From positions 1 through 61,297 of the forward strand of contig CAIZNI010000052.1 of NCBI GenBank assembly GCA_903934295.1: a DNA stretch of 61,297 bases. The letters are read 5' to 3'. The translations under genes were made by a program, and so were the position numbers. Origin of the DNA: an uncultured beta proteobacterium (GTDB lineage Bacteria; Pseudomonadota; Gammaproteobacteria; Burkholderiales; Burkholderiaceae_E). Shown here one piece after another: positions 26,066 through 35,888 of this stretch (its first letter is position 1; each line of letters opens with the position of its first letter). The notes beneath the pieces were generated by a model. The model did no database searches. It saw nothing but the letters and a program-made list of their open reading frames with translations, and was not told the origin of the DNA.

Positions 26066-26635
26066 CTAGCGCATCAGCCCGAGCAGGTCCGGCCCGCCGG
26101 CCAGCCGGATCAGGTGCCGCGCGGCGTAGGCTCGCGCCTGTGCGGTCACCTCGCCGGTGACCAGGTAGACCGCGTCGTGCACATCGCGGCGCTCACGCAC
26201 CGCCTGCAGCGCCTGCAGGGGTTCCGCCCCGGAGCGCGCCGCCTTCCAGCGCCGCGCGCAGACCACGCCGGTTCGCCCGGCGCGCTCGATCAGGAAATCG
26301 GCCGCCTCGCCCTCGAGCACGGTGACGGTGAAGCCCTGGCGCCGATAGCCGGCGACCAGCGCCTGCGAGAACGCCTCCCAGGACATCGCGCGCGCCGCCG
26401 CCACGGTGGCGTCGATCCGCGCGGCGCTGGGCGTGCGCAGTTGGCGGGCGGCGGCGATTCCCGCGATGACCACGAAGGGCAGCGGCATGAAGATCGCGTA
26501 GTACCAGGGGATGAACAGGCGCGACACCGCGAACAGGCCACCGGCCACCAGCATGCTCACCCACCAGGGTGAGCGCAGCAGGATCGCGAACAGCGAATTC
26601 GGCGACATCTGCCAGGACGGCAGGCGAAAGGCCAT
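26066..26635 (-). CDS. Membrane-anchored Mrr/restriction-endonuclease-like protein
   Basis: A 189-residue protein with two N-terminal membrane helices (about residues 22-62) and a C-terminal domain resembling Mrr_cat: MSWEAFSQALVAGYRRQGFTV, then EGEAADFLIERAGRTGVVCARRWK. Active Mrr domains have D...QxK at the last motif; here the Asp is kept (ADFLIE) but QCK is replaced by CAR, so nuclease activity is uncertain. No methyltransferase or other restriction gene is nearby. It may be a housekeeping membrane protein that retains the fold. Confidence 0.65.
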   Translation of the reverse strand: MAFRLPSWQMSPNSLFAILLRSPWWVSMLVAGGLFAVSRLFIPWYYAIFMPLPFVVIAGIAAARQLRTPSAARIDATVAAARAMSWEAFSQALVAGYRRQGFTVTVLEGEAADFLIERAGRTGVVCARRWKAARSGAEPLQALQAVRERRDVHDAVYLVTGEVTAQARAYAARHLIRLAGGPDLLGLMR

Positions 26636-26828
26636 CAGAGGTCACCCGCGATCGGCAGGTGAGCGGCGGCGGTGCGCCTGGTGGCGGCGGTTCTGGTCAA
26701 GGTGAGGCTCCCGGGTTTTGGACTGCGGACCCGATCTTGCCAGTTTCGGGGGCACCCTTCTCGGATACGATGCCTTCCGGCAGGCGGGCTCGGTCCGCCG
26801 CGTTGAATATCCAATGAGGAGACACGAC

Positions 26829-27599
26829 ATGGACGTCAGGGGCAAGGTAGCGGTCATCACCGGCGGGGCGAGCGGCATCGGCCGGGCCACCGCGCTGAAG
26901 TTTCACGCCGAGGGCGCCGCCGGGGTGGTGGTGGCCGACATGAACGAGGCCGGTCTGAAGCCGGTCGCCGAGGCGGTCAATGGCCTGGCGGTGCGCTGCG
27001 ACGTCAGCCGGGAAGCCGACATCCAGGCCCTGGTGGCGGCCGCCGAGAAACGCTACGGCCGTGTCGACATCTTTTTCTCGAACGCCGGCATCGGAAACAG
27101 TCGTGGCGCAGAACCCGACGATGAAATGTGGGACAAGATGTGGAAGATCCACCTCATGGCCCATGTCTGGGCGGCGCGCGCGGTGGTCGAGCCGATGATC
27201 GAACGCGGCGGCGGCTATTTCATCATCACCGCCTCGGCGGCCGGGCTGCTGAACATCGTCGAATCGGCCGCCTACGCGGTCACCAAGCACGCCGCGGTGG
27301 CGTTTGCCGAGTGGCTGTCGATCGCCTACGGCCGGCGCGGGCTGGGCGTCTCCTGCCTGTGTCCGCAGGCGGTGCGCACCGGGATGGTTCCGGGCGACGG
27401 CGGCTCGGCCGGCGGCGACGGCATCCTGAGCGCCGAGGTGGTGGCCGACGAGATCGTCAAGGTGATGAGCGAGGAAAAATTCCTGGTGCTGCCGCACCCC
27501 GAGGTCCTGCAGTACCTGCGCGGCAAGACCAACGACTATGACCGCTGGCTGGGCGGCATGCAGAAACTGTTCCTGAAGGCGCAGTCCCGACCGGGCTGA
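26829..27599 (+). CDS. Short-chain dehydrogenase/reductase
   Basis: A 256-residue classical SDR. The NAD(P)-binding TGGASGIG is at residues 11-18, NAG in FFSNAGIG, catalytic Ser in TASAAGLL and YxxxK in YAVTKHA. The GAGGAG ribosome site just before the ATG at 26829 fixes the start. It is followed 58 bases later by a flavin monooxygenase, so an alcohol-to-ketone step feeding a Baeyer-Villiger oxidation is plausible. Substrate unknown. Confidence 0.9.
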   Translation: MDVRGKVAVITGGASGIGRATALKFHAEGAAGVVVADMNEAGLKPVAEAVNGLAVRCDVSREADIQALVAAAEKRYGRVDIFFSNAGIGNSRGAEPDDEMWDKMWKIHLMAHVWAARAVVEPMIERGGGYFIITASAAGLLNIVESAAYAVTKHAAVAFAEWLSIAYGRRGLGVSCLCPQAVRTGMVPGDGGSAGGDGILSAEVVADEIVKVMSEEKFLVLPHPEVLQYLRGKTNDYDRWLGGMQKLFLKAQSRPG

Positions 27600-27657
27600 A
27601 TCGCCACCGGCGACCGGGCCCGCCAGCGGCCCGGATGATTCAAGAGGAAAACGAGCG

Positions 27658-29181
27658 ATGACCACGACATTGACACCCCCTGAGGCGGCCACGCGCGCCG
27701 CGCGCCCGGCTGCCGCGGCGACCGAACACTTCGATGTCCTGATCGTGGGCGCCGGCATCTCCGGGATCGGTGGCGCCTACCACCTGACCCAGCAGTGTCC
27801 CGGCACCCGCTTCGTCGTCCTCGAGAGCCAGGAAACCTTTGGCGGCACCTGGACCACCCACCGCTATCCCGGCATCCGCTCCGACAGCGACCTGTTCACC
27901 TTCGGCTACCGGTTCAAGCCCTGGATGGGCGCGCCGATCGCCACCGCCGCCGAGATCCGCAGCTACATGGCCGAGGTGATCGACGAGAACCGGCTCGCCA
28001 GCCACATCCGCTATCGCCATCAGATCGCCAGCGCCAGCTGGTCGAGCGCCGAGCGCCGCTGGACGGTCGAGGCGGTGCGCGGAGACACCGGCGAGACGGT
28101 GCGCTTCACCACCGGCTTCCTGTGGATGTGCCAGGGCTATTACCGGCACGCCGGCGGCTACACGCCCGACTGGCCCGGCATGGACCGCTTCCAGGGCAAG
28201 ATCATCCATCCCCAGAGCTGGCCGCAGGACCTGGACTATGCCGGCAAGCGGGTGGTGGTGATCGGCTCGGGCGCCACCGCCGCCACCCTGGTGCCGGCGA
28301 TCGCCGACGACTGCGCGCACGTCACGATGCTGCAGCGCTCGCCGACCTTCTTCGCCACCGGGCGCAACGCCAACGCGCTGGCCGACACGCTGCGCGAGCT
28401 CGACATCGACAAGACCTGGATCCACGAGATCGTGCGCCGCAAGATCCTGTTCGATCAGGCCACCATCTCGCGCCGCTCGTTCTCCGAACCCGAGGTGCTC
28501 AAGCAGGAGCTCCTGTCTGGCGTGCGCGCCTACCTGGGCCCGGATTTCGACATCGAGAAACACTTCACGCCGCGCTACCGCCCCTGGCGCCAGCGGATCG
28601 CCTTCATCCCCGACGGCGACCTGTTCAAGGCGGTGCGCGCCGGCAAGGCCTCGATCGAGACCGACGAGATCGAGTGCTTCAATGAGACCGGCCTGCTGCT
28701 GAAGTCGGGCAAGCAGCTGGACGCCGACATCATCGTCACCGCCACCGGCTTTCACCTGAACGTGCTGGGCGACATCGCGTTCAGCGTCGACGGCAAGCCG
28801 CTGGACTTCGCCAGCACGGTGGCGTACCGCGGCACGATGTTCACCGGCGTGCCGAACATGGCCTGGGTGTTCGGCTACTTCCGCGCCAGCTGGACGCTGC
28901 GCGCCGACCTGATCGCCGACTTCGTGTGCCGGCTGCTCAAGCACATGAAGGCCAAGGGCGTGAGCACCGTCACGCCGGCGCTGCGCCCGCAGGATCAGGA
29001 CATGAAGCGCTCACCGTGGGTCGATCCCGAGAACTTCAACCCGGGCTACCTGATGCGCGGGCTGCACCTGCTGCCCCAGCAGGGCGACACGATCCCCTGG
29101 CTGCACAGCCAGGACTACTGGACCGAGAAGGACGAGCTGCCGGTGGCCGACCTGGACGACGGCGCCCTGCAGTTCAAGTGA
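27658..29181 (+). CDS. Flavin-containing (Baeyer-Villiger-type) monooxygenase
   Basis: A 507-residue FAD/NADPH enzyme with two Rossmann motifs, GAGISG (residues 31-36) and GSGATA (203-208). Between them is FQGKIIHPQSW (178-188), which matches the type I Baeyer-Villiger fingerprint FxGxxxHxxxW. These enzymes convert ketones to esters or lactones with O2. An upstream SDR on the same strand could provide the ketone. AGAGGAAAAC before the ATG supports the start. N-hydroxylating relatives are an alternative function. Confidence 0.9.
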   Translation: MTTTLTPPEAATRAARPAAAATEHFDVLIVGAGISGIGGAYHLTQQCPGTRFVVLESQETFGGTWTTHRYPGIRSDSDLFTFGYRFKPWMGAPIATAAEIRSYMAEVIDENRLASHIRYRHQIASASWSSAERRWTVEAVRGDTGETVRFTTGFLWMCQGYYRHAGGYTPDWPGMDRFQGKIIHPQSWPQDLDYAGKRVVVIGSGATAATLVPAIADDCAHVTMLQRSPTFFATGRNANALADTLRELDIDKTWIHEIVRRKILFDQATISRRSFSEPEVLKQELLSGVRAYLGPDFDIEKHFTPRYRPWRQRIAFIPDGDLFKAVRAGKASIETDEIECFNETGLLLKSGKQLDADIIVTATGFHLNVLGDIAFSVDGKPLDFASTVAYRGTMFTGVPNMAWVFGYFRASWTLRADLIADFVCRLLKHMKAKGVSTVTPALRPQDQDMKRSPWVDPENFNPGYLMRGLHLLPQQGDTIPWLHSQDYWTEKDELPVADLDDGALQFK

Positions 29182-29208
29182 TCCGCGGGCGGGCGCGGTG
29201 GTGTCCGA

Positions 29209-30093
29209 TCACCAGGGATAGAACGGCGGCATGTCGGCCGACGCCCGCGCCTTGAACTGCGGCGGGCGCTTCTCCAGAAACGCCTGCACGCCTTCGTGGC
29301 CGTCGTCGCGACTGGTGTAGAACATCGCGAGCGAATCGATGCGGTGAGCCTCCAGCGGCGAGGCCGCCGCGCTGTTGCGCATCATCATCTGGCGCATCAG
29401 CGCGACCGACACCGGCGAGCGCTCGTGGATGTAACTGGCGGCCAGGCGCTGCGCCACCGCAAGCAGTTCGGCACCCGGATGCACCGCCATCACCAGACCG
29501 GCTTCCTGCACCTCGGCCGCGCTCAGGATGCGCGCCGAATACACCCAGTCGAGCGCCCGCGAGACGCCCACCAGGCGCGGCAGAAACCAGGACGAGCAGG
29601 CCTCGGGAACGATGCCCAGCTTGCCAAACACGAACCCGATCCGGGCGTTGTCGGCGGCCAGACGCACATCCATCGCGAGCGTCATGGTGGCGCCGATGCC
29701 CACCGCCGCGCCATTGATCGCGCCGATCACCGGCTTGCGGCAGGCGTAGATGGCGAGCGTGACGCGCCCGCCGGTGTCGCGCACGCCGTCGACGATCACC
29801 GGGTCCTCGAGCCGCTCGTGCATGTCCTGCAGGGTGGGCTGCAGCGACTCGTCCAGGCCGAACACATTGCCCTCGCGCGAGAGGTCCATGCCGGCGCAAA
29901 AGGCCCGGCCGGCCCCGGTGACCACGATCGCGCCCACCGCATCATCCTGGTTGACCCGGGTGAAGCAGTCGATGAGCTCGTTGGCCATCTCGACGGTGAA
30001 GGCGTTGAGCTTGTCGGGCCGATTCAGGGTGAGGGTCATGACCCGGTCGGTGACCGAGACCGACAGGGTGTTGTAGGGGTAGGCGACTGACAT
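29209..30093 (-). CDS. Enoyl-CoA hydratase/isomerase family protein
   Basis: A 294-residue crotonase-fold protein. It shows LTLNRPDKLNAF, the CoA-binding oxyanion segment GRAFCAGMDLS and INGAAVGIGATMTLAMD. The LGIVPEACSSWFLPRLVG region carries a glutamate at one usual catalytic position. The second acidic residue at the other position is not obvious, so isomerase or another crotonase chemistry is possible. It is the last gene of the minus-strand sulfatase run, 66 bases after the sulfatase stop. Confidence 0.88.
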   Translation of the reverse strand: MSVAYPYNTLSVSVTDRVMTLTLNRPDKLNAFTVEMANELIDCFTRVNQDDAVGAIVVTGAGRAFCAGMDLSREGNVFGLDESLQPTLQDMHERLEDPVIVDGVRDTGGRVTLAIYACRKPVIGAINGAAVGIGATMTLAMDVRLAADNARIGFVFGKLGIVPEACSSWFLPRLVGVSRALDWVYSARILSAAEVQEAGLVMAVHPGAELLAVAQRLAASYIHERSPVSVALMRQMMMRNSAAASPLEAHRIDSLAMFYTSRDDGHEGVQAFLEKRPPQFKARASADMPPFYPW

Positions 30094-30159
30094 GTCCGGG
30101 CTCCAGAAGGGTGCGATGCGCGAGAGCCCCTATTTTGTCATCGAACGAGGCCGCCCTCG

Positions 30160-32481
30160 TCAGGGCGCGGGGCTTGCTGCCGCAGCCGCCCGCAGCTTCG
30201 CCTGATAGACCGCCTCGCTGGGCTCGATCAGGCTGTCGGGCGCGATGGCCCCCGGCTCGATGCGGACCCGCTCGATCCGGCCGCCGTATTCGAACGCGCC
30301 CCGGTGTTCATAGCGCTCGCTGACCGCCAGCCGGCGCGACAGGCCGATGCTCATGCCACTGGTCGGGATGCGCACCAGCGTCGGGGAGAGATCGACGCCC
30401 TCGATCTGCACCACGCCGTTCAACGACACCGTCGCATTCCCCTTGCGCGCGCCGGTGGCGCGGTAGTCGAAGGTGAAGGTCTGGGCGCCGGCCGACAGCG
30501 CGATCGGGGTCAGCGTCCTGGGGTTGTGCCACTGCTGGTAGATGCAGTGCAGCGCGCCGTCTTCCACGAACAGCACCAGCCCGCAGAACCGGTCGCCGAG
30601 CGCAAAGACGATGCCTTCCTGGCCCGGCTGCCAGTCGAAGTGCGCGCTGAGCACATAGCTGCGGTCGGCCACCAGCGGCGACACCACGACCGAGGGAATC
30701 GACTGGCCCTGGGGGTAGAAATCGCGCGGCACGAGCACCCGATCGAGTTCGTAGGGCGGCATCTGGTTGTTGCGGCGCTCGTCGCGCACATCGAGCGGAT
30801 AGACGTAGTTGGCGCCCGCCTCGGCATCGAAGGCCTCGATCAGCCGCGCGACGACCTCGGGGTGGGTGGCCGCCAGATCGGTGATCTCGGCCGGATCCTG
30901 CGCCAGATCGAACAGCATCCAGTTGTGCTTGTCGATCGCCTTGTCGGGCGACTGCAGCGAGACGATCTTCCAGGTGCCGCTGATGTAGGCGCGATTGCCC
31001 TGCAGCTCGTAGTACTGGCGATCGCGCCGGGCGGGCGCGTCGGCGTCGTTGAACAGCGCGGCGAAACTGCGGCCGTCGAGCGCTCGCGTGCGGCAGCCCT
31101 TGAAGTCGGCCGGCAGGGATGCGCCGGTCACGTCGAGCAGCGTGGGCAGGATGTCGGTGACGTGCACCCATTGCCGGCGCAGCGCGCCGCGGTCGGCGAT
31201 GCCGGCGGGCCAGTGCACCACCAGCGGCACCCGGATGCCGCCGGCCATCGGCGTGCGCTTGAAGAAGCGGTAAGGCGTGTTGCTGACCTGCGTCCAGCCG
31301 GTCGGGTAGCAGATGTAGGTGTCTTCCGCACCGACCTTGTCTTCCTTGAGCAGACGCTGGTTGAGCGCCATGTCCTCCACCGCGCCCACCCGCCGGCCCA
31401 CCAGGTTCATCACGCCGGCAGGCCCGGCGACCGCGTTGGCGCCGTTGTCGGAGGTGAGCAGGATGAGGGTGTTGTCCAGCTGCCCGGTCGCGCGCAGGCA
31501 GGCCACCAGCCGGCCGATGTTCTGATCCGCGTTGTCGATGAGCGCGCCGTAGATTTCCATGTAGCGGGCGAACAGGGCCTGGTCGTCCGCGCTCAGGTCG
31601 GCCCAGGCCGGCACACCCGGGTTGCGCGGCGCGAAGCCCACGTTGGCTTCGGTCAGGCCGGCACTGCGCTGGCGCTCGAAACGCTGGCGGCGCAACGCAT
31701 CCCAGCCCGCGTTGTAGCGACCCTTGTAGCGCGCGAGGTCCTGGGGCTTGGCGTGCAAGGGCCCGTGCGGGGTCTGGTACGCGAGGTACAGGTGGAAGGG
31801 CTTGTCGGGGGCGCAGGTCCGGTGCTGGGAGATCCAGTCGATCGCCCGGCTGGTGTAATCATCGGGCGCGAAGTAGCCGGGCGGGTAGCGCAGAACATTG
31901 GCGGGCTGATTGCCCTCCATCATGCTGTCCGGCTGGAAATAGCTGGTTTCCGGGGCCATGAAACCGTAGAACTGATCAAAGCCGCGCTGGACGGGCCAGG
32001 AGCTGGTGTCACCGCCCGGAAGGTTGTTGCGGTCGAAGGTGTTGTGCCACTTGCCGGCCGCCATCGTGGCGTAGCCGCGCAGGCGCAGCAGTTCGGCACT
32101 GGTCGGCGCATTGAGCGCGATCTCGCCCTTGTAGCCCGGGTAGCCGGGGTCGTTGTGCGAGAGCCATCCGCAACCCACGCTGTGCGGGTTCTTGCCGGTG
32201 AGCAGCGCCGCGCGCGCCGGGGTGCACATCGGCACCGTGGTGTATTGGGTGAATCGCAGGCCGTTGGCCGCCAGCGCGTCGATGTTGGGCGTGTCGATCT
32301 CGCCGCCGAAGCAGCCCAGATCCGAATAGCCCATGTCGTCCATCAGGATCACGATCACATTGGGGCTGCCGGGCGCGGCGCGCGGCGGCGTCACCCAGTG
32401 CGGGATCGACTCGGCCAGCGTTTGGCCCATGTGGCCCTGGAAGGCGGTGCCAGGGCTGCTGGCGGCGGGGTGATCAGACAT
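30160..32481 (-). CDS. Type I sulfatase (arylsulfatase-like)
   Basis: A 773-residue sulfatase that would hydrolyse sulfate esters. The formylglycine motif CxPxR is present as CTPAR (Cys86-Arg90), with metal-binding DD at residues 48-49 and GKWHN further on. After the sulfatase domain (to about 560) an extra beta-rich C-terminal region of about 200 residues follows, as in AtsA-like enzymes. No signal peptide is evident, suggesting cytoplasmic action. A formylglycine-generating enzyme would have to be encoded elsewhere. It is between the Bug receptor and the crotonase in a same-strand run. Confidence 0.92.
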   Translation of the reverse strand: MSDHPAASSPGTAFQGHMGQTLAESIPHWVTPPRAAPGSPNVIVILMDDMGYSDLGCFGGEIDTPNIDALAANGLRFTQYTTVPMCTPARAALLTGKNPHSVGCGWLSHNDPGYPGYKGEIALNAPTSAELLRLRGYATMAAGKWHNTFDRNNLPGGDTSSWPVQRGFDQFYGFMAPETSYFQPDSMMEGNQPANVLRYPPGYFAPDDYTSRAIDWISQHRTCAPDKPFHLYLAYQTPHGPLHAKPQDLARYKGRYNAGWDALRRQRFERQRSAGLTEANVGFAPRNPGVPAWADLSADDQALFARYMEIYGALIDNADQNIGRLVACLRATGQLDNTLILLTSDNGANAVAGPAGVMNLVGRRVGAVEDMALNQRLLKEDKVGAEDTYICYPTGWTQVSNTPYRFFKRTPMAGGIRVPLVVHWPAGIADRGALRRQWVHVTDILPTLLDVTGASLPADFKGCRTRALDGRSFAALFNDADAPARRDRQYYELQGNRAYISGTWKIVSLQSPDKAIDKHNWMLFDLAQDPAEITDLAATHPEVVARLIEAFDAEAGANYVYPLDVRDERRNNQMPPYELDRVLVPRDFYPQGQSIPSVVVSPLVADRSYVLSAHFDWQPGQEGIVFALGDRFCGLVLFVEDGALHCIYQQWHNPRTLTPIALSAGAQTFTFDYRATGARKGNATVSLNGVVQIEGVDLSPTLVRIPTSGMSIGLSRRLAVSERYEHRGAFEYGGRIERVRIEPGAIAPDSLIEPSEAVYQAKLRAAAAASPAP

Positions 32482-32525
32482 GTCGGCGATTCCGTATCAG
32501 GTCGAGGCGCTGGGTGCGCGGCGTG

Positions 32526-33503
32526 CTATTCCGCCTTGAGGTTGGCCGACTTCACGAGCGCCTGCCAGGTGTCGAATTCCCGATTGAGCGCGGCGGTGAA
32601 CTCGGCAGGCGTGGCGGCGGCGGCGGCCGACATCCCGCTTTGCGACAGCTTGGCGCGCACCTCGTCACGGGCAAGCGCCTGGACGATCGCGGTGCGCAGG
32701 CGCTGCAAGGCGGCGGGCGGGGTGCCGCGCGGCGCCAGGATGCCCAGCCACTGGTCGGCCTCGAACGCCGGCAGGCCGGACTCCACCAGCGTGGGCACCT
32801 CGGGCGCCGCGGCAAAGCGCTGCACGCTCGTCACCGCGAGCGCACGGACGCGATCGCCCTTGAGCTGGGGCAAGGCGACCGCGGCGTTGGCAAACAGCAG
32901 GTCGACCTCCCCGGCCATCAGATCGGTCATCGCCTGGGGTGCGCCCTTGTACGGCACATGCAGCATGTCCACCCGGGCCAGCGACTTGAACAGTTCGCCG
33001 TACAGGTGGGCCGGGCTGCCCGGACCCGCCGAGGCATAGGTCAGTTTGCCCGGTTTGGCGCGCGCCAGCGCGATCAGCTCGGCGACCGTCTTCACACCCA
33101 GCGCGTTGCGCGCCACCAGCACCGAGGGCGCGTAGGCCACCGGGGCGACCGGGACAAATTCGTTGGCAATGCTGAACCCGGGTGTGCGCTTGAGCGCCGC
33201 ATTCATGTTCAGGGCCGAGGTGGTCAGCACCAGTGTGTAGCCATCGGGCGGCGCCTTGGCGACCGCGTCGGCGCCGATCGCGCCACCGGCGCCCGGCCGG
33301 TTCTCGACCACGAAGGGCTGGCCCAGGCTGGACTGCAGGCTGGTCCCCACCAGTCGGGCCGCGATGTCAACGAGCCCGCCCGCCGGCCAGGGCACGATCA
33401 GGCGCACCGGCTTGTCGGGGTATTCCTGTGCGTGCGCGGGCGCGAAGGCGGCCGCCGCGAGCAGGGTCAGTGCGCAGAGAGACGAGCGGATGAGGTGTTT
33501 CAT
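32526..33503 (-). CDS. Bug/TctC-family periplasmic solute receptor
   Basis: A 325-residue exported protein with a signal peptide (cleavage after AHA, near residue 25). The family N-terminus EYPDKPVRLIVPWPAGG is present, followed by VVENRPGAGG and DGYTLVLTTS. These receptors bind small carboxylates for tripartite tricarboxylate transporters, but membrane components TctA/B are absent here, as is common in Burkholderiales. Its position beside a sulfatase and DUF3604 gene suggests it captures the pathway's substrate or a breakdown product. Confidence 0.93.
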   Translation of the reverse strand: MKHLIRSSLCALTLLAAAAFAPAHAQEYPDKPVRLIVPWPAGGLVDIAARLVGTSLQSSLGQPFVVENRPGAGGAIGADAVAKAPPDGYTLVLTTSALNMNAALKRTPGFSIANEFVPVAPVAYAPSVLVARNALGVKTVAELIALARAKPGKLTYASAGPGSPAHLYGELFKSLARVDMLHVPYKGAPQAMTDLMAGEVDLLFANAAVALPQLKGDRVRALAVTSVQRFAAAPEVPTLVESGLPAFEADQWLGILAPRGTPPAALQRLRTAIVQALARDEVRAKLSQSGMSAAAAATPAEFTAALNREFDTWQALVKSANLKAE

Positions 33504-33572
33504 GACGGGGGCTCCTGGGTGAAACGACAGACGGCGCCGAGGCTACGCCTGCCAATGGCGATCGACAAACGT

Positions 33573-35816
33573 TCAGCGGATCACATAGATCGGGCTCGAC
33601 CAGATCAGATGGCCGTCTTCCTGGGTGACGCAGACATAGAGCGCATTGTCTTGCGGCGCCTGCAGCTCGATGCGACGCGAGAGTTGCGCCTGCTGATGGG
33701 GGTTTTCATCGGGCAGCCGGAACACGCGGATCTGGCGCTTGATGCCACCGGCCTCGAACACCTGATCCTCGCGGCCGATGTCGGCGATGTCGATCTCGCA
33801 TTGGACCAGCGGCGTGTCGATGCGCAGGACGCCGGCGTGCGGATCGGCGAGCCAGGCATCGAAGCCGCCGAACCCGCCGGTGGTGAGCGCGCTCCATTGC
33901 AGCGCGGTCGGGTCGGTCTGGACGATCTGCTTGTCGAGGTTCCACTGGTTGATCGGCACGATGCGCTCGAACCGGTTGCCCGTCAGGCGGCAGCCCCCGT
34001 CCCAGACGGTCTGGCGACCCCGGCCGCGATACTCGGACCCTTCCCAGATCACCCGGATGCGGCGCCCGAGTTCGCCTGCGGTGTACGGCCGCCAGGTCTC
34101 CAGAACCGCCAGCCGGTTGCGGATTTCGATGCGCTCGATGGGCGCCGACGCCACCACGTTCACCCGCAGTTCGAGCGCCGCGTCGCCGCACTGGACGATG
34201 TCGCCCATGATGGCCGATCGCACCGGGACGGTCTCGCCCGGCCCCAGATGCGGGTCGGTCTCGTGGCGCTGTGCCTCGGTGTCGAAATGCGCCTGCACAT
34301 CGAGCAGCATCCGGCAACCGGTGGTCGCGTAATGGTGCCGCTTGCGCAGGGCCTCGAAGATCGCCTCGCGGCTCAGGTCGCGCGCCAGCAGGCATGAGAG
34401 CCCGCCGTAGGCGCCGAACAGCGACGCGCCCGGATGGCTCGCGCCGTGGCGGCCCTTGTGGCCGTCCGAATTGGCGAGAATCCCGATGCGGTAGCCCTGC
34501 TCCATGGCGTCGTGCACCAGCCACTCGAAAGTGCCCCAGTCGGAATGGACTTCCACCGATCGCTCGATGCGCAAGTCGTGCGCCATCTTGATGTCCGCAT
34601 ACCGTCCGCCGATGTGCGCAAAGACCACGCAGTCCTCTTGCTTGAGCGCATCGAACAGGTCCCGGGCGCTGTTCGCATCGGTGGCGACATCGGACAGGTC
34701 ATCGAGCAGCGCATGCGAGGACCGGTGAATCGTGCGCCCCTCGTGCATGAACATGACGTTGCGATCGCCGCCCAGGCCGGTGTTGCCGGACCACTCGTAG
34801 CCGGGATAGATCACGAAGCGGCCGTCCTGGTTGAACTCGGCCGTCAGGCGGTTCAGTTGTTCCCAGAAGGGCGTGGTGATCTGGAAGTCATTGCCCTGGT
34901 GGCTCATCACGTCCAGGAACGCCCGGTCGCGGGCGAATTCGATCAGTTCGCGCGCGGAATTGGTCCCGATGGTTTCTTCCGACTGCCCGTGCAGGTCGGC
35001 CCAGTAGTGCAGCAGCGGCGCATCCGCGGCGATCCGCAGCGGGTTGCTGATGCAAAGGCGCGCGCCCGACGCATCGAAGACCTCGATCCTCACCTCGCCC
35101 GCTTCGCTGACCGACAGGTTCTCGAGGCGGCAGGCATGCTCGCCGCGGCGCAGGGTCAGGGTGGCGGGCAAACCCGCGACGGGCCGATTCGATCGCAGCG
35201 TGAAGACGCCCTCGACCTGATCGCTGGGATTGCCCCATTTGTCCTCACCCTTGAAGCCCAGACGAAACGGCTGACCCACCCGGCGCAGGGTCGGGACGAT
35301 CGCCTTCCACAGCACCGGCGGCCCGGCGACCACCGCGATGAAGGGCTGCACCGGCAACTCGGTGTAGTGGTAGGTCGCAAACGGATCGGCGAGCACCCGG
35401 AATTCGAAGGTCGGCTCGCAGAAGGTCTGCACCCGCATGCCGGGCGACCCCCGGGAGCGGTCGCCGAACCGGATGGTGATGGTGTCGCCCTCGCGCAGGA
35501 ACCCGCGGATCACCCGGATGAACAGGGTCTTGTCCCACGGCCGGATGTTGCGCTTGCCGTCGTACTGCACCTCGAGCACCGCGCCATTGGACGCCTCGAC
35601 GGTGGTGTAGTTCGGCGCGGCGGGATCGCTCCATTGCGGCCGTCCCATGTCGCTGGCAAAGCGGTGCACCACCTTGAGCGAGCCGGTGTCGTCGATCCCG
35701 AAGTAGCCGGCGGTGTAGACCAGCGTGAACGACTGGAAGGACCCCGCCTCGAAGCCGCCGGCGGGCAGGAGGATGGCGCTGCCCATGCGTTCGGGCAGGT
35801 AGTGGGCGTGTTGCAT
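33573..35816 (-). CDS. DUF3604 PHP-like metal-dependent protein
   Basis: A 747-residue protein of the DUF3604 family. An N-terminal beta-rich region (about 1-270) precedes a PHP-like metal-binding domain with HYWADLHGQSEE, VMSHQGND, YPGYEWSG, VFAHIGGRY and ILANSDGHKGRHG, whose His and Asp residues are likely ligands for two or three metals. A further beta-rich C-terminal part follows. There is no signal peptide. The reaction is unknown; PHP domains are typically phosphoesterases. Location within the sulfatase operon suggests a hydrolytic or lyase step on the same substrate. Confidence 0.85.
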   Translation of the reverse strand: MQHAHYLPERMGSAILLPAGGFEAGSFQSFTLVYTAGYFGIDDTGSLKVVHRFASDMGRPQWSDPAAPNYTTVEASNGAVLEVQYDGKRNIRPWDKTLFIRVIRGFLREGDTITIRFGDRSRGSPGMRVQTFCEPTFEFRVLADPFATYHYTELPVQPFIAVVAGPPVLWKAIVPTLRRVGQPFRLGFKGEDKWGNPSDQVEGVFTLRSNRPVAGLPATLTLRRGEHACRLENLSVSEAGEVRIEVFDASGARLCISNPLRIAADAPLLHYWADLHGQSEETIGTNSARELIEFARDRAFLDVMSHQGNDFQITTPFWEQLNRLTAEFNQDGRFVIYPGYEWSGNTGLGGDRNVMFMHEGRTIHRSSHALLDDLSDVATDANSARDLFDALKQEDCVVFAHIGGRYADIKMAHDLRIERSVEVHSDWGTFEWLVHDAMEQGYRIGILANSDGHKGRHGASHPGASLFGAYGGLSCLLARDLSREAIFEALRKRHHYATTGCRMLLDVQAHFDTEAQRHETDPHLGPGETVPVRSAIMGDIVQCGDAALELRVNVVASAPIERIEIRNRLAVLETWRPYTAGELGRRIRVIWEGSEYRGRGRQTVWDGGCRLTGNRFERIVPINQWNLDKQIVQTDPTALQWSALTTGGFGGFDAWLADPHAGVLRIDTPLVQCEIDIADIGREDQVFEAGGIKRQIRVFRLPDENPHQQAQLSRRIELQAPQDNALYVCVTQEDGHLIWSSPIYVIR

Positions 35817-35888
35817 GGTGTTTCTCCGTTATTCGACGCGGCGGTGCCGGCGGGGCGCGGGCCGCGACAGGGGCGAACGCCTCATCGG

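Noticed and set aside
30304-33039. A 911-codon plus-strand frame opposite the sulfatase
   Set aside because: Its composition is that of a complementary frame of a GC-rich gene and it shows no recognisable domain, while the minus strand has clear sulfatase and Bug motifs.
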